Shown: positions 41,480 to 53,429 of the stretch, in pieces | Numbering within the stretch: the stretch's first letter is position 1 | Layout of the letters: each line of letters starts with the position of its first letter | DNA from: Leptoclinus maculatus | Taxonomy: Eukaryota > Chordata > Actinopteri > Perciformes > Stichaeidae | Direction of reading: 5' to 3' | NCBI GenBank assembly: GCA_032191485.1 | Contig: JAVDOI010000004.1 | Span: 26,000,270 to 26,064,269, forward strand | DNA length: 64,000 nucleotides | Translations under genes and position numbers: made by a program | The notes under the pieces: model-generated | The model's database searches: none | Told to the model about the DNA's origin: nothing | What the model saw: the letters and a program-made list of their open reading frames with translations, nothing else

Positions 41480-44400
41480 GTAAGTGTTGCCTTTTTTTTC
41501 TTTTTTTCCAATCCGTGCTTCTCCACTCCTCTCCGGCACGCGAAGCTGTGTGTCCCCGCTCTCCTCCGCAATGGAGGTGGGGAAAAAAAGTTTTCCCTGT
41601 TTAGCTGTGTGGCTGAACTCAAACTCTTTAAACGGCTCTGACATTTAACACTTGCTAACTTAAGTTGTGCGTGTTTGTCTGGTGTTTAAAGGTAGTTAGT
41701 AATTGTTAAAAAGTAACAATGTCCTGTTGGATCTCAGCCTCCAGACAACACTAGCTCAGCAGCACGAGTTAACCCACTTAACGGGCGTATTTTTAAACAT
41801 ATTTCCAACCATTCTCGCATAAAACAACCGACACCAAACACGTTGTCACCAACCGCTTAACGGTTAATACGTTTGACAAAAACACAAGTGTCGCTGTTGC
41901 CATTGTTTTTGATCAAGTCGTGTGAAGTTACGGGTTAGCTCTACGTTAGCATAGCTCGCTAGCAAACCGGGGTCCAGCAACCCGCAGTCTAAACGAGAAG
42001 GAAAACTACGGAGCTTGTTGTTTTTTTAACCAGAAAATGCCGTTAATCGGACAACAAACGGTCACGTTTACCATTAAAGTCCTGAGTGTAACTTAAACGA
42101 TTAGTTTAGACTGTTTTTAGTTGTTGGCGAACCCGAGGGAAACCAAGTTATTTCACCCTATTCATGCTTCACTTATTAACTTTGTTAGCTACCATGCATG
42201 GGGGTCCAACTTTTTGGCCTCTGAACGTGTCGCTCCTCTGTCCCCGTTAGAGATCACAAACCACTACGCACTACTGTTTTGTTTGGATTATGAAGCTGGT
42301 TTATTTCATGTTTCAGTTCGTAATTTCGTGTTTATGACACACATGAGACGCATATTTGATTAAGATAGTTTCACAAAGGAGGTGCGTTTTGTTTTTAACT
42401 GTTGGCGATGTTGGATGAAGTTGAACAAATCGGTTAAACTATTCTTTAGACTGTTATGTCTATATACTATATATTTTCGTTAAAATTAGAAAGTCGACAG
42501 ACAAACACTTTCAACGTGGACATTCATAACGTTCTAATTATTGCTATCATTTTGATATGTAAATGTTAATCGTTAGAGATCACATGAAAGATGTCAGACG
42601 TTTGATTTTCAAATGATTTATTTTGACCTAATGTTCTTTATTCAGACATGAAAACTGCAAATCTCTTCATATACATATTAAATACTGATAAAACAAAGAA
42701 ACAATAATGAATGATTGTGCAGCACCACATCTAAAGACCCCTGGAGGCCCCTCAGGTTCAACTTTATGGTGCAAAAAAATAGTTGCTGTCAGACTTTGGG
42801 TAGAGTAATGTAGGTCCTTTAATTAAATAGGTAATATTCATTAAAAGTTTGATTATTAACATGGTGTCAAAGTGTAGTCACTATGATATATATATATAGG
42901 TGATTAAAAATAGTATTTAATACCATCAAATGTTTTCAGCCTTTGTTTTGTACTAACTGAGCTCGCTCTGGGTCCATTCAGGCACTCGGTGTGGCTATGT
43001 TGGTGAAAAGGCTGATTCTCGTTATTGTGCAAACTAAAGACTACGTTAAAGCCATTAGTGGCCGTCCTTTATCTCCAGGGTTTCCTTAAATCGACTAATC
43101 TCCACTGATACAAATACTGTGTGCTTGTTCCTTTTCTGCTCTCATATTCCCCTCATGGTCCTCACACTTGTTGGTAGTCTACTAAGTGCCGGAGCATAAA
43201 GACCCTTTGGGGAGATGCCCGCTTGTTGATGGCCGTGCAAGGCAGTGATTGTCCAAAAGTGTCAATCACAGCAGACTTAAGGGTGACCTCGCAGCGAGGC
43301 GGGGGAGGCCTGTTGGAATTCAGAGGAGGGATGCAGGATGCCTCCAACTTGACCTCTCACACTCCATCGCAGTTTTATATCGGAGCTCGTGTTGAAGTGC
43401 AGCGGCTGTAAGATGCATTAATCATCCGTCCCCCCTTCAGTGAATCAGACATATGAGAAAAAGGAAGAAACTGCAGAAATATTCATGTGCACTGGTGTGA
43501 AATCACAGAGCTTATCTTGTTGTCTTTGTCCACGCTGTTGGGAGATTAGATGGAGCCTCGGCGTAAACACAAGATTATTCTGTTGCAATAGAGGAGCGGT
43601 CTGTTGCAACGGATCCCTGTTTTTGCAGTAAAAGTGGTGTTTTGTGGATGCTGCTGAAATGGAAAATATATCAACAATACAGAGTTATTATATCCCAGTC
43701 AGCGTCCGAGACATCCCTCCCAAACGTAACACTAAAGTGAAATGAGTGTGATTAACATCCACACTTTTCCCACAGAAATAGCTGCCGTTTTTTTTGTTTT
43801 CCTTGATAATAAATATCCCACTTGTGAGTCGTAACTCAACAGGAAGCCCAGAATTTAAGCGAAACCTCCCAAATATCACATGCTGTGCTTTGCAGCCCCC
43901 ACAATCGTCCCTCTAGCATCCAGTTTGGGCCCAGAGTTGCTGAACAAGTGACTTTTTGAGATGTTCCTCTTGAGGAAGTTAGCTGCCCCCGTGTGCCTGG
44001 ACCCTGCCGTGCCATGCAGTGCAGCTTAATGGACTTCAATTACCCCGGCAACAGCCAAACCACATTAAAACACCCTCAGGCAAACTAACACAGGTTGGTT
44101 TCCTCCTACGGTGAGGCTACATGCGATTGCTGTGAGGGCTAGTTGGGGGAAATAAGATTTGACTGACTCGGGGGGGGGGGGGGGGGGGGGCTCAGTGTTG
44201 GATCATGGCCTCGTGAGCTCACACATTTTTGGTTTTAATGGCTCTCTTGATTGAGCTAAACTTGATAGTGGAAACGTTTGGACTGTGCTGAGGTAATGCA
44301 TCCGTAAACGTCAGATGGATTTCTTTGTTCAGATTGGTAGATCTAGTCAGCAGTATTAGTCAGAGAGGGAGGTTACTTATGAAGATGGGTGGAGAAGCAA

Positions 44401-47400
44401 ACCTTTTCACAGTTATTGTGATGCATTAATGACATCTCAGTGCAAAATATTGATGCTAATTTGTGTTTTTTTTCTCCGTTTTCCAGCTCACTGCCAGCAG
44501 TGTCGAATCCAGCGCTGCAACGCGGATTATGTGTCCTCCACCTCGCCCTCTAGTGGTCTGCAAGATGACATGGCTCTAGATCTGGACTACTGCATTGCCT
44601 TGCGGGCCTACGATCTGTGCACCCGGCGGCAGGCGCGCAGCTGCAGGGGTGACCTGGTCTACCACTCGGCCGTCTTCCGCATTAAGGAGCTATTCTCTCA
44701 GCACAACTGCTCCAGCGACGGGCCCACCTCCTCCGCCAAGGTCCCCAGTACATCTCGCCCAGCCGTGTCGGAGCTGTGCGACTACGAGAACCGGGTCCTC
44801 ATGTCGGGCTCAGCCGGGCAGAAGAAATACGCCCACTGTGGATTATTCGGAGACCCGCACCTACGGACTTTCCGCGACGAGTTTCAGACCTGCAAGGTGG
44901 AAGGGGCGTGGCCTCTGATTGACAACCGCTTCCTGTCGGTGCAGGTGACCAACGTGCCCGTTGTGCTCGGCTCCAGCGCCACCGCGACCAGCAAGGTAAG
45001 GATGGGTGTAGAGCAGAGCTGCTACGTTACGAAGCTACACCGATTTGATCACCGATTAATCATTTCAGTGTCCTTTTTCAAGCATAAATGCCAAATAATC
45101 CCCTGGGTCGCATTCTAATATTGATATGTGACAGTAAAGAATAAATGTTGAGCGTTCCAACAAGCAAAGTTAAGACTGTGGGCTTTACGAAATATTTAAA
45201 CTATCGTGACAGATAGCTGCAGCCTTAGTTTAAACCAAAGTAATGTCTACTTGCAAACGCTCTCACATTCTAAATATCTTTACGTTTTTAAGTTTCTTTC
45301 CTTATATTGTTTCGTTTGAACACAATTCAGAGGTCTGACCGGGTCAATGTATTCAAGATTTCACAGGAAGAAATTCCAAAACTTAAAAAGTTTGGCAAAA
45401 ATAAAATCAGAGCCTTTGAAGGCGAGTAGTTCTTTTCTAGTGACAAGCGCCCACGACAATATTAGAAACGCTGATTATGAGATTATAGCAGACTGGGTTC
45501 TTTGCTTGCTAGCTCGAGTATTGCCATAAAGCATCAACATGTGAAGTTAATCGTCATTCCACGGTGCCTCTCGAGCTTCCAGCATTCCTCTTGTCTTGGA
45601 GCTCCTTCAGATCTCTGAGGGAAAGGCGAGAGGAGGGGAGTCTTCAGCGGTGTTGAATCACAGACATGCTTGAGCGCTCTACCTTTTAACACATGGGTGG
45701 TCATATGGTAGTGATTAACGCTCACTCAAACATTTTCCTCCACCGCCACGATCAGGAATGTTTTTTCACCCCTCTGGTCAAATAATTAACTGGGTGCCTT
45801 TTTGTGTAAATATGGAATAATGTGGAAAAATAAAGGAATAATTGGACAGCAGCGAGGGCTTTTGATTCTGTTAATGAAATAGGCTGGCTTGTCATGCTTT
45901 TAAATTGTTGAAACCTTCATCATGTCTTTGTTACTTAAAGTCACATTGGTATATAAGACTCTGCACGCACAGATAATGTCCATTAAAAGAGGTTTAGAGA
46001 GCTGCTTTTATTTGAATCATAGGCTTAAATAGTCATTGACTCCCACGTTCACTCCACAATAAACTAAAATATTGCACTAGGGATTTCAGAATGAACTCAT
46101 CAAAGGCATTTTAAAGTGTATTTTGGGTTTGCAGCCTAATGCAAACCTGTAGCCGGGTAAGCCTGTGCCGGCACCCGCATGCCCCCATCATGATTTCGGA
46201 GTTGTTTGCAACTGCCAGACGTGAGACAGGAAATCATCCATCAAATACTGTATCCCCGTAAGTGTAAACGTAACCACAGCCACCGCTTTGTCAGGATACT
46301 TTGAAGAAACACAGGTTAGGCCCCAATTTTTCAAAGCTCAGCTGGAATACAAATCGCAGTCAGTCACTCTGCCAGCGTTGGAAGATGCATGGAGATTTGA
46401 GGCTGTTATGAAACCGTGTTGTTTGAGCAAAACATTCAGGGAGGACTAGTGGAGTTATTGCCTTTTAGTTTTAGTGTCAGTATTTGTTTTCCAGGTAAGA
46501 AGGGAAATGGTGAGGACCACACAATGATTGTGGTTTATTTGAGCAGTTTCTCTTTGTGGGCGGTAACAATCCAGTGGACCACTGACAGCAATCACTGTCA
46601 CACTGTAGAAAGGCCAGTGTGGGCCATCAACACCTTCCACAGCAGGCAACATGTTTGGTTTCCTGCTGCCACCGTGTGGCTTTAAGTGGTACTGCTCTTA
46701 TTCCAGACTAATTAGGGCATACTTTTGTAATGCTCGTCATTACATTTAAGCAAAGAAGAGTCCTGTTTTTAAGGAACAATAGTCAAACTATAACATCAAA
46801 TAAAAAGAGTAGCGCTGATCTTTTCTTTCTTCTTTTTTTTCAGATCACTGTGATCTTCAAGTCCTTCCACGGCTGCACGGATCAGAAGGTGTACCAGGCC
46901 ACCACAGATGATCTGCCGCTGGCCTTCCAGGACGGGACTCGCAGCGGCGGCGAGAGCCTGACCATCGCGGAGCGCGGCGGCGCCGGAGTGGGCCGCCAGG
47001 TGAAGATACAGGCCCGTTACATCGGCACGTCCATCATCGTCCGGCGCGTGGGCAGCTACCTGACCTTCGCCATCCGCATGCCAGAGGACAACCTGGACTT
47101 TACGGAGGGCAACGGCGGTCTGCAGCTCTGCCTGCACGGCTGCCCACGCAACGAGCTCATCAAGGAGCACACGCTGGGCCGCCAGAGCCAGCAGCCCCGC
47201 CTGCAGGGCACCAACACGGAGCTGGGTCCTCTGCGGCCTCCTCACCAGGTCTACACGGTGGAGCGGGCCACGGTCAAGTGTAGAGAGACTCTGCAGGTGG
47301 AGGACGTGTACTTTCAGTCCTGCGTGTTTGACTTGCTGACCACGGGGGACCCCGAGTTCTCCATGGCGGCCTTCGGCGCTCTGGAGGATTTAAAGGCGCT

Positions 47401-47536
47401 GCCGCCGAGCAAACTGAAGCAGAACTCCCCGAGGACTCCTCGTCTTTACAACCGAGCAACGTCAAGCACGCCGGCTGCAGCAGCAGCCAACGGCTCCCTG
47501 CTCTCACTCCTGCTCCTCAGTCTGCTGCTTTTGTAA
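41386..47536 (+). CDS. rgmd: Repulsive guidance molecule, RGMB/RGMD-like (3 coding exons, complete)
   Basis: Join 41386-41479, 44487-44995 and 46844-47536: 1,296 nt, 431 residues, the usual RGM length. RGMs are GPI-anchored co-receptors that bind BMP ligands and neogenin at the cell surface, acting in axon guidance and BMP signalling. Visible are a signal peptide (about 1-34), an N-terminal RGM domain with conserved cysteines (37, 42, 67, 76, 84, 106), RGD at 85-87, an N-glycosylation sequon NCS at 105-107, the autocleavage motif FGDPH at 152-156 (Asp154-Pro155) opening the partial von Willebrand D domain, the conserved GAWPLIDN block at 171-178, and a hydrophobic GPI-type tail (about 418-431). 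From recall, the core (VTNVPVV, HGCTDQKVYQ, FQSCVFDLLTTGD) is closest to RGMB. RGMB has RGN where this protein, RGMA and hemojuvelin have RGD. With the CELF5-like neighbour this favours rgmd, the RGM kept in fish; rgmb is the alternative. Family certain, paralogue probable. Confidence 0.93.
41480..44486 (+). other. rgmd: rgmd intron 1
   Basis: The first 800 bp or so are CpG-rich with GCTAGC/GTTAGC words, a continuation of the promoter CpG island. A poly-G run of 21 bases lies at 44170-44190, about 300 nt before exon 2. No further exon is seen. Confidence 0.8.
44487..44995 (+). CDS. rgmd: rgmd coding exon 2 (RGM N-terminal domain, cleavage site)
   Basis: The acceptor is TTTTCCAG|CTCAC in phase 1 and the donor is AGCAAG|GTAAGG in phase 0, giving 509 nt for residues 32-201. 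It carries the cysteine-rich RGM domain, RGD, the sequon NCS and GDPH. Exon borders at the signal peptide and at TATSK/ITVIF match the family organisation as I know it. Codon third positions are strongly GC-rich compared with the surrounding introns. Confidence 0.95.
44996..46843 (+). other. rgmd: rgmd intron 2
   Basis: Length is 1,848 bp with consensus GT and AG ends. It contains no recognisable gene or repeat family. Confidence 0.85.
46844..47536 (+). CDS. rgmd: rgmd coding exon 3 (rest of vWD-like domain, GPI tail)
   Basis: The acceptor is a strong polypyrimidine tract ending TTTTTTTTCAG|ATCAC; the stop TAA is at 47534-47536; residues 202-431. It starts ITVIFKSFHGC, continues through the C-terminal RGM domain with VEDVYFQSCVFDLLTTGD, and ends in AAAAANGSLLSLLLLSLLLL. 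The tail is a small-residue omega-site region followed by 14 hydrophobic residues, with a possible second sequon NGS at 417-419. The exon is very GC-rich and open in other frames, so antisense open frames here are shadows. Confidence 0.95.
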   Translation: MTVIFKSFHGCTDQKVYQATTDDLPLAFQDGTRSGGESLTIAERGGAGVGRQVKIQARYIGTSIIVRRVGSYLTFAIRMPEDNLDFTEGNGGLQLCLHGCPRNELIKEHTLGRQSQQPRLQGTNTELGPLRPPHQVYTVERATVKCRETLQVEDVYFQSCVFDLLTTGDPEFSMAAFGALEDLKALPPSKLKQNSPRTPRLYNRATSSTPAAAAANGSLLSLLLLSLLLL

Positions 47537-48480
47537 AAAATATATATATAAATGATTTAAAAAACAAACAAAAGAGAAACCTGGAGACAAACAGAATGTG
47601 GAAGCATTACCAGCTTGAGGAAAGAGTGAGTAGAGCTCAGACATATATATTTGTAATTTTCTTTTTTGGGGGTGGGGGGGTTGGGCAATTTGTGAATGTT
47701 GTGATCTTTTTCTGTTTTTGTCATTTGAAGGATTTCACACTCATTAAATATGTTGTTTTTTTCCCACTTCACATTTCCCGTGGGATTCATGAGTGACATC
47801 AGTTGAAATGCATGAACTCATGAGGTTTGGGGTCCAGCTCATCATGTTTCCACATGCTCACTGTTAATCGGTTTATGGTTCACGGCAGCTAAACGGCATT
47901 GAGTTGTGTTTTTTTTTTGTAAATAGAAGAGTCATCATCGTGCACAACCTTCAAACACTCCACCACGCATGAAGCTGCACATGTAACTCCGTACTGTATG
48001 TAAGCAACGTGGCTCCTAGATCCTGTATAATCCAGTATTATCAATAGCACGTAACGGTTTTAACAGCAAGTTTTGTGTGCTCAGATGTCATTTCTTTGTC
48101 TATTTCAACGGTTAATTTCAGAAACTTGGTACGATAAATACACAGGATCCAACAACTGTATGTAAAAACTACCTATCCATAACATATGGTGTGTCAGTGT
48201 GATATTCAACAGTCCTCTTCTGTGAAACACTCCCTCTTCAAGCTGTTTGGCTTCCAGTTTTAAAAAAGGTTTTAAAAAAAAAAACACAAATCTTTATATA
48301 ATAATATATTAAAAGAGTGTATATATGTGTTTTATATAGTGTACATTTGCCTGTGTATAGATGTTTTAACTGTAATGTGTTTTACATTTGTTGTGTTTTT
48401 AGTAGGTTATTTTGAGACATTGTAAGAAAAGTTAACTAATATGCGTTTTCTGTATTAAAGTGTTGGACACTCCGGATTAA
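47537..48480 (+). other. rgmd: rgmd 3' untranslated region with poly(A) signal
   Basis: AT-rich sequence follows the stop. An ATTAAA hexamer at 48454-48459 is followed 20-50 nt later by a TCTGTTTCTTCTTCTTC U/GU-rich element, a good cleavage-polyadenylation arrangement. The UTR would be about 0.94 kb. No earlier AATAAA is evident after the stop. Confidence 0.65.
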
Positions 48481-49435
48481 GGTCTGTTTCTTCTTCTTCT
48501 TTTTGATCACTCTTGTACCTGGTATCTTACACAGAGGACAGAGATTTATTCCATCACATCATGGTAAATTATTGTGTACAGAGATTGTCTATCAGCTTTC
48601 ATTGTCCCTTTTAAACCAGGGTTATGAACCTTTTAAATCAAAACACGTTTACTGTTTCTGGTTCAAGACGCAACACATAAGATGACAAGCAAAACACAAA
48701 ACGCTTTCAAGAACTCAGTGTTTCCTAACTGTATGCGTGTAATACCTCCCGTGTCCTGGTGGGGTCCTCAGCCCATAAGGCCTGACAGCTTGTAGTTCAC
48801 AGACAGCTTTGACAAGCTGGCTGTGTAGCTGTAGGGATCCACAGTATGTTCTCAGTCCCCTGTGTAAATGTTACCTCTGAGTGCTGAGCTGGCTGCTGGC
48901 TTTGCTTTTGTCTGCCAGAGCGCTGCATGGCTCCAAATAGGATTTAGTCTGTGGTTTAACACCAGGTTAGAGTCAACACACGCACGCTGCTGATATTTGC
49001 ACTAAACGTGAACAATGAGTGCTGTGATTGGGAAAGAGGGATGTGATCGGCTTTTTACCATCGCCATCAAAAATGCAATTAAGAAAGCTCCGGCACACTC
49101 CTTATGAAGACATTACGAATGAATGCGCTATAATTAGCAAATGTGGTTTTAATTCATATCTTGAATTAAGTTGAAAGTGTCTTGGTCCTTTTACAACTCT
49201 CGAGCGGCAGAATGTTTCGTCACACTTGCAATCATACTTAATCTCTCCATGTCTTCAAATTCAGACGACGCTGAGCCCACAAATGGCCAATGAAACATGC
49301 CACTATTTCTACCTATTACATCCTAAATCTGTCTTCTTTGTGTGACATCACCTCATCGGCCCATCCTTAATATTAGGAGGACAATAGCGGGTTGATTGGT
49401 GGTAAAAACCTGTTAGTCGTATCTCGTCTTGGGGA
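48481..49435. other. Intergenic downstream of rgmd, no gene recognised
   Basis: No confident exon. A minus-strand open segment near 48780-48870 with a CACAG acceptor-like site could in theory be a downstream exon of the orphan exon at 50278-50361. The peptide is unfamiliar, so it is not called. Confidence 0.4.
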
Positions 49436-49440
49436 GGCAG

Positions 49441-49715
49441 ACAGTGGTGGAAAGTAACCAAGTACACGTACTTTATGAGAGTCTTTCCATTTCATGCAAC
49501 TTTCTACTTTACTCCATTACATTTCAGTGGCAAATATACTTTTTACTCCACAAGTATTTTTCGGCAGAGGTGGAAAGCGTACTAGAACGTTGTACTAAAA
49601 GTACTTTTACATTAAATACATGTTACTCAAGTAATAGTATTTGTGTAAAAATGTACTTAAGCAAAAAGTAGGTCAGTAAAAAATGTACTCCGAGTAAATG
49701 TTACTGCCAGCCTTA
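49441..49715 (+). repeat. Teleost interspersed repeat fragments (AGTGGTGGAAAGTAACC family)
   Basis: It starts CAGTGGTGGAAAGTAACCAA with AAGTAC-rich sequence and a TCCATTTCATGCAACTTTCT block. A second fragment starts near 49565 (CAGAGGTGGAAAGCGTACT). This family of AAGTAC-rich elements is very abundant in percomorph genomes; its class is not determinable by eye. Related end pieces occur at 50820-50945 and 51300-51415. Confidence 0.65.
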
Positions 49716-50277
49716 ATGCCTCTGATTATGAAATCCTCTTGGGCTTATCCAGAGGTTTTAGTACTACAGGCCACCAATCCCAGCTGTGGAGACATTGGTA
49801 AAGTTGTCTCTCTGTACGACAATGGTTTACGTTATTCTTAAAACCATGAGGTTTTATTGTGCTTTTGTATAACGTCTTGAAATACTGTTAAATCAAAGAG
49901 GCTGCAAATTAAATGTCCAGTGGAACAACATCAGCAGCAACAAGACACCTTATATCCAAACCAACAAATGGACACTCTGCTGTCTGTGCTTACAACCGAT
50001 TATCAATTATATTTACAACCGCCTTCCTCGTGGAGCCTCACAAGAACTGACCAGAAAAGAGACGACACGTGCACAATTAAGCAAACATAATCAAGTATTT
50101 CAAAAAACAGATCACCAAAGCAGAAAACACGTAAACAATATAAACGCCACAGCGTCCATTAACAAAAAAAAACACATCAAAGGATGAGACGGCTCAGATT
50201 TCTACACACACGGCGTGGCACGAACACTTCGTTGCTATGCAACGCCGCTGCCGCAAAGAAGCCGTCGTCGTACTCAC
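49716..50277. other. Unassigned sequence between repeat fragments
   Basis: No recognised coding or repeat identity. If the exon at 50278-50361 is real, this is the start of its first intron. Confidence 0.4.
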
Positions 50278-50361
50278 CTGTATGAGCGGCACCGTGAAGT
50301 CCTCCTCCTCCACAAACTGATCCGGGTTCACCTTCTCTCTACTCTCTCGTCCCTCAGCCAT
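50278..50361 (-). CDS. Putative first coding exon of an unidentified minus-strand gene
   Basis: ATG (50361-50359) in a strong context (A at -3, G at +4) opens exactly 28 codons, beginning MAEGRESREKVNPDQF and ending in an acidic EEEDF segment then TVPLIQ. It is followed by a consensus donor CAG|GTGAGT at 50278/50277, phase 0. Upstream on the minus strand the sequence is CpG-rich with a TCTCGCGAG element (50671-50679), typical of housekeeping promoters. I do not recognise the protein and found no convincing second exon between here and the rgmd 3' end. It lies between fragments of one repeat family, so a retrocopy or captured exon is possible. Real first exon, pseudogene fragment and chance remain open. 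Confidence 0.35.
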
Positions 50362-50388
50362 GATATGAACGGTACACACGGGCTGTGT

Positions 50389-50441
50389 GTCCCAGTATAA
50401 CCAGTCCAGTCGACCGTCTCCCGTCCCAGTATAACCAGTCC
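50389..50441 (-). repeat. Short tandem duplication in the putative 5' leader
   Basis: GTCCCAGTATAACCAGTCC occurs at 50389-50407 and again at 50423-50441, a 34-bp direct repeat just upstream of the candidate ATG at 50361. Confidence 0.85.
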
Positions 50442-50599
50442 TGCACGAGCATCGTTGGTGTGTCAGTTCGCGTGCCCTACCAGGTGACGCCAATCAGTCA
50501 TTACTGATGTAACTTTTCTTATTTTTTTCATGCCGATTCAAGATAATGCTAATTATAACCACACATAATTTATGGGGTCATTTTGTTTGGATAATGCTT

Positions 50600-50720
50600 G
50601 AAGTGGAAGCGGCACGTGAGCCGCAGCGTGAACGCAAACATTTATAACGCGTTATTTCCGGGGTCTGTCCTCTCGCGAGCTCCGCCCTCCTGCGGCCGCA
50701 GACACACCTGCAGCTTCTTG
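50600..50720 (-). promoter_or_regulatory. CpG-rich promoter-like segment for the orphan minus-strand exon
   Basis: Contains TCTCGCGAG (50671-50679), a half of the TCTCGCGAGA promoter element, next to GGGCGGAGCTCG and CGGCCGCAGG on the minus strand. A TTATAACGCG word lies nearby. The position about 300 bp upstream of the candidate ATG is suitable for a TATA-less promoter. Confidence 0.35.
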
Positions 50721-50819
50721 ATTGATCACTTTTCATCTGTTGCTTTGGTTCCATTCCCACACCGTTTATCAGGACTTTTTCATGTGACTTTTTGTTTTTA
50801 TGTGTGCGACTTGAAATGT

Positions 50820-51415
50820 AGCGAAGTACAATACTTGCGATAAATAGCCAAGCAAAAGTAAAATCAGCATTTTTTTCAGTACACAAAAATGACTGTTACA
50901 GTAACAAGAGTACATGTAATGTACTTCCACTCCTGCATTACAATTGTTTTAATAATTTGATCAAATTCAAAACTATTTTTAAAAGTCCAAGTTGGTTCCC
51001 AAACTTTGTAACCCCTTTAAAAAAAAAAAAAAAAAATCAGTGTCTTGTTGTGGGGATCCTGTCATGTTGAAGACCCGCAGAGGTAAAATGATGCAACGTC
51101 TTTTTCTTTTCTTCTTTCCTCTCCCATTAATCATCTTAGAGGCGTCACATTTATCTTGTGAGCTGTATATAAAGGGGATTAAAACTAGTTCCACATCAAG
51201 CAGCTACAGCAGTAAAATGCAGCTTACACCTTGTTGCATCAGTACTAACAATCTATTAATGTCATATATATATAATAAATAAAGCAGTCACAAAACCTTT
51301 GCCGACAACAATTATGTACTTTTACTTACATCGGTATTTGAATGCAGGGCTTTTACATATAATGGAGTATTTTTAGCAAGTAAAAGATTTGAATACTTCT
51401 TCCACCACCTTGCCA
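50820..51415. repeat. Further fragments of the AAGTAC-rich repeat family
   Basis: 50820-50945 ends GTACATGTAATGTACTTCCA. 51300-51415 ends AATACTTCTTCCACCACC, the usual right end of these elements. 51011-51027 is an A-run. Together with 49441-49715 they suggest nested insertions across 49.4-51.4 kb. Confidence 0.6.
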
Positions 51416-52863
51416 TCTTTTATCTAAATACATAACTCTAAATGTTGTCCACTGAGCTGATGGCAACTATGTAAACTATGTGTGTCTCTGTGTGTGTGTG
51501 TGTGTCCTTCCATGTTCTAAATAATTTAAAAGCAAAGCTAAAAAGCTTTGTGCCTGGTCCCGATCTGTTGAGATGCAGCCACCTGACAGCCCCAGCCTTA
51601 TATAACAGCGCCCTCAGTCTGTTGAAAGAAGGTGAGATTCTTGACTTCTGAACATGCAAAAAAAATATGTTTTCATTGAAATACTGGAAACGAGGAATAT
51701 GTAAAGTCTTCTCTAGCAGCACGGAGGACGTATACACAGGTTTACAGGAAACTGCTCATGCCTGCGTAGATTTGTCGTCCGGCCACTTTGAGCCATCCTA
51801 TCTTGACTTTCCCCTGTAAACAAGGACAATTACCAAACTAATGAGTTGAGGAAAAAAAAAAAAAACTGCACGAGTGATTGATACTCTCAATGGGGAAATT
51901 AATTTGATATTAATAGAGCACTTGGCAAGATAAATAGATAGTGGGGTGTGAGTCCTCTCCTTGATTGATAATGGATAGATTGATGGCTGTCTTAATGCAA
52001 GATGTTCCTTAGACTTAAATGAGGTGGCCTTGATGAGGAGCGTTTGGCGCAATATGGCGCTTCAAATTACGTCTACGTTGATATTTAAAGTTGCAATCTT
52101 GAAAGTGTTCATTTAAATAAATGTCTGTTAAGTCACCATCAATCGCTGAAGCAGGTAACACAAAGTATTGCAATATTTATATATTTGCAGTATTACGAAC
52201 TGAGTGTCTGGGGCAACATTCATGTAAATAAATGCTGTATTGTTGTTTTTTTCCATTGAATACCAAAAAAATGCAACTATGCACACAAATCTGAAAAATA
52301 GCATGTCAGTTTGGACCAAGCCCAATACTCCAGACTGCTACAACTTTAAGCACAAGTCCTTTATTTTCACTGAAATATTAATTCTAAATCAACCAGGACT
52401 GAAATCTGAAGGATTGACACTTTAAGGTGCCACACCTGCAGTTAGAGAGGGAGGCCTCAGGTACATATTACATAATAACAGATCATGCAGCGAATGAGTG
52501 ACGAAACACATCTTTTGAAAAAAACAACAAAACGTTACATTTTTATCAGTTTGGACTCGATTTATTGATGTGGTCAGCCATAGCTGTAACCTCATTCAGC
52601 TGCTCTTGTGAGATTGCGTTTGCCTTCAGTTTCATACGTCCCTCCTCAAATGATCACCTTACATCATTCCTGCAGCTCCTGATGAATCGTAAGACACCCC
52701 CCCCCCCCCCCTCCCCCCCGGTAACCTCCTCTTGCTGAAGCATTTTGCTTAATGATGCACTCAGAGTCTGACTGTTACACATACATACACATACATTACA
52801 CCCGGTTACATGGGTCACTGCTGCGGAACAAAGAGTGAGAAGTTACCGGTACTCATTTTTCAG

Positions 52864-52907
<44 letters not shown>

Positions 52908-53429
52908 TGGTTTTCAGGTTGCTGTAGTCGCAGCGATTATACAGCTATCTCATACCGCAGGCTCTCCTCATACCTGACCAACTCAATCTTTCTGTGTCTC
53001 CTCAATAATCAGAGTGACAGCGAGCAACTAGACATATCTCACCCACTGGCTCACTCCAGAATGGGTATTGACCTACATATCAAATCATACGCTCCTGGCT
53101 TGTGTGATAGAGATTGGGGGGGGGGGGGGGGGAGGATAGCCGAGTATGATGATTGGCAGTCCTACTTTCGTAAACACGTTGCATCCCCTGGGTTCCTGCG
53201 TCTTCATATGTATTCCCTCTTAAAAAGGTAAAATACCAGCGTTCCTGCGTCTCCTACAAGCTACAGGACCTCCTGCCACTTCAGCAGTGTTTCCCCCGCT
53301 ACTGTAACAGTAGAGAACAGCTGGGAGCACCTGGTTGTCTGCATGTGTATTTATATTAACGAGCCTGTGTCACCAAACTTTTAACAAATGGCCCCCCGGC
53401 ACCCTGACGCCCCGAAAAACCCAGCTCGG
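51416..53429. other. Intergenic, no gene recognised
   Basis: Contains a poly-C run (52697-52719, one T), (GT)n at 52863-52904 and a poly-G run (53116-53132). Open frames are not supported by any family resemblance. Confidence 0.5.

Noticed and set aside
44595..44918. 107-codon plus-strand open frame
   Set aside because: Out-of-frame shadow inside rgmd exon 2.
46796..47245. 149-codon minus-strand open frame
   Set aside because: Antisense shadow of GC-rich rgmd exon 3, with no independent domain or start context.
48780..48870. Second exon for the orphan minus-strand exon at 50278-50361
   Set aside because: A CACAG acceptor and a short open frame in the right phase exist, but the acceptor has a poor pyrimidine tract and the peptide is unfamiliar; chance cannot be excluded.
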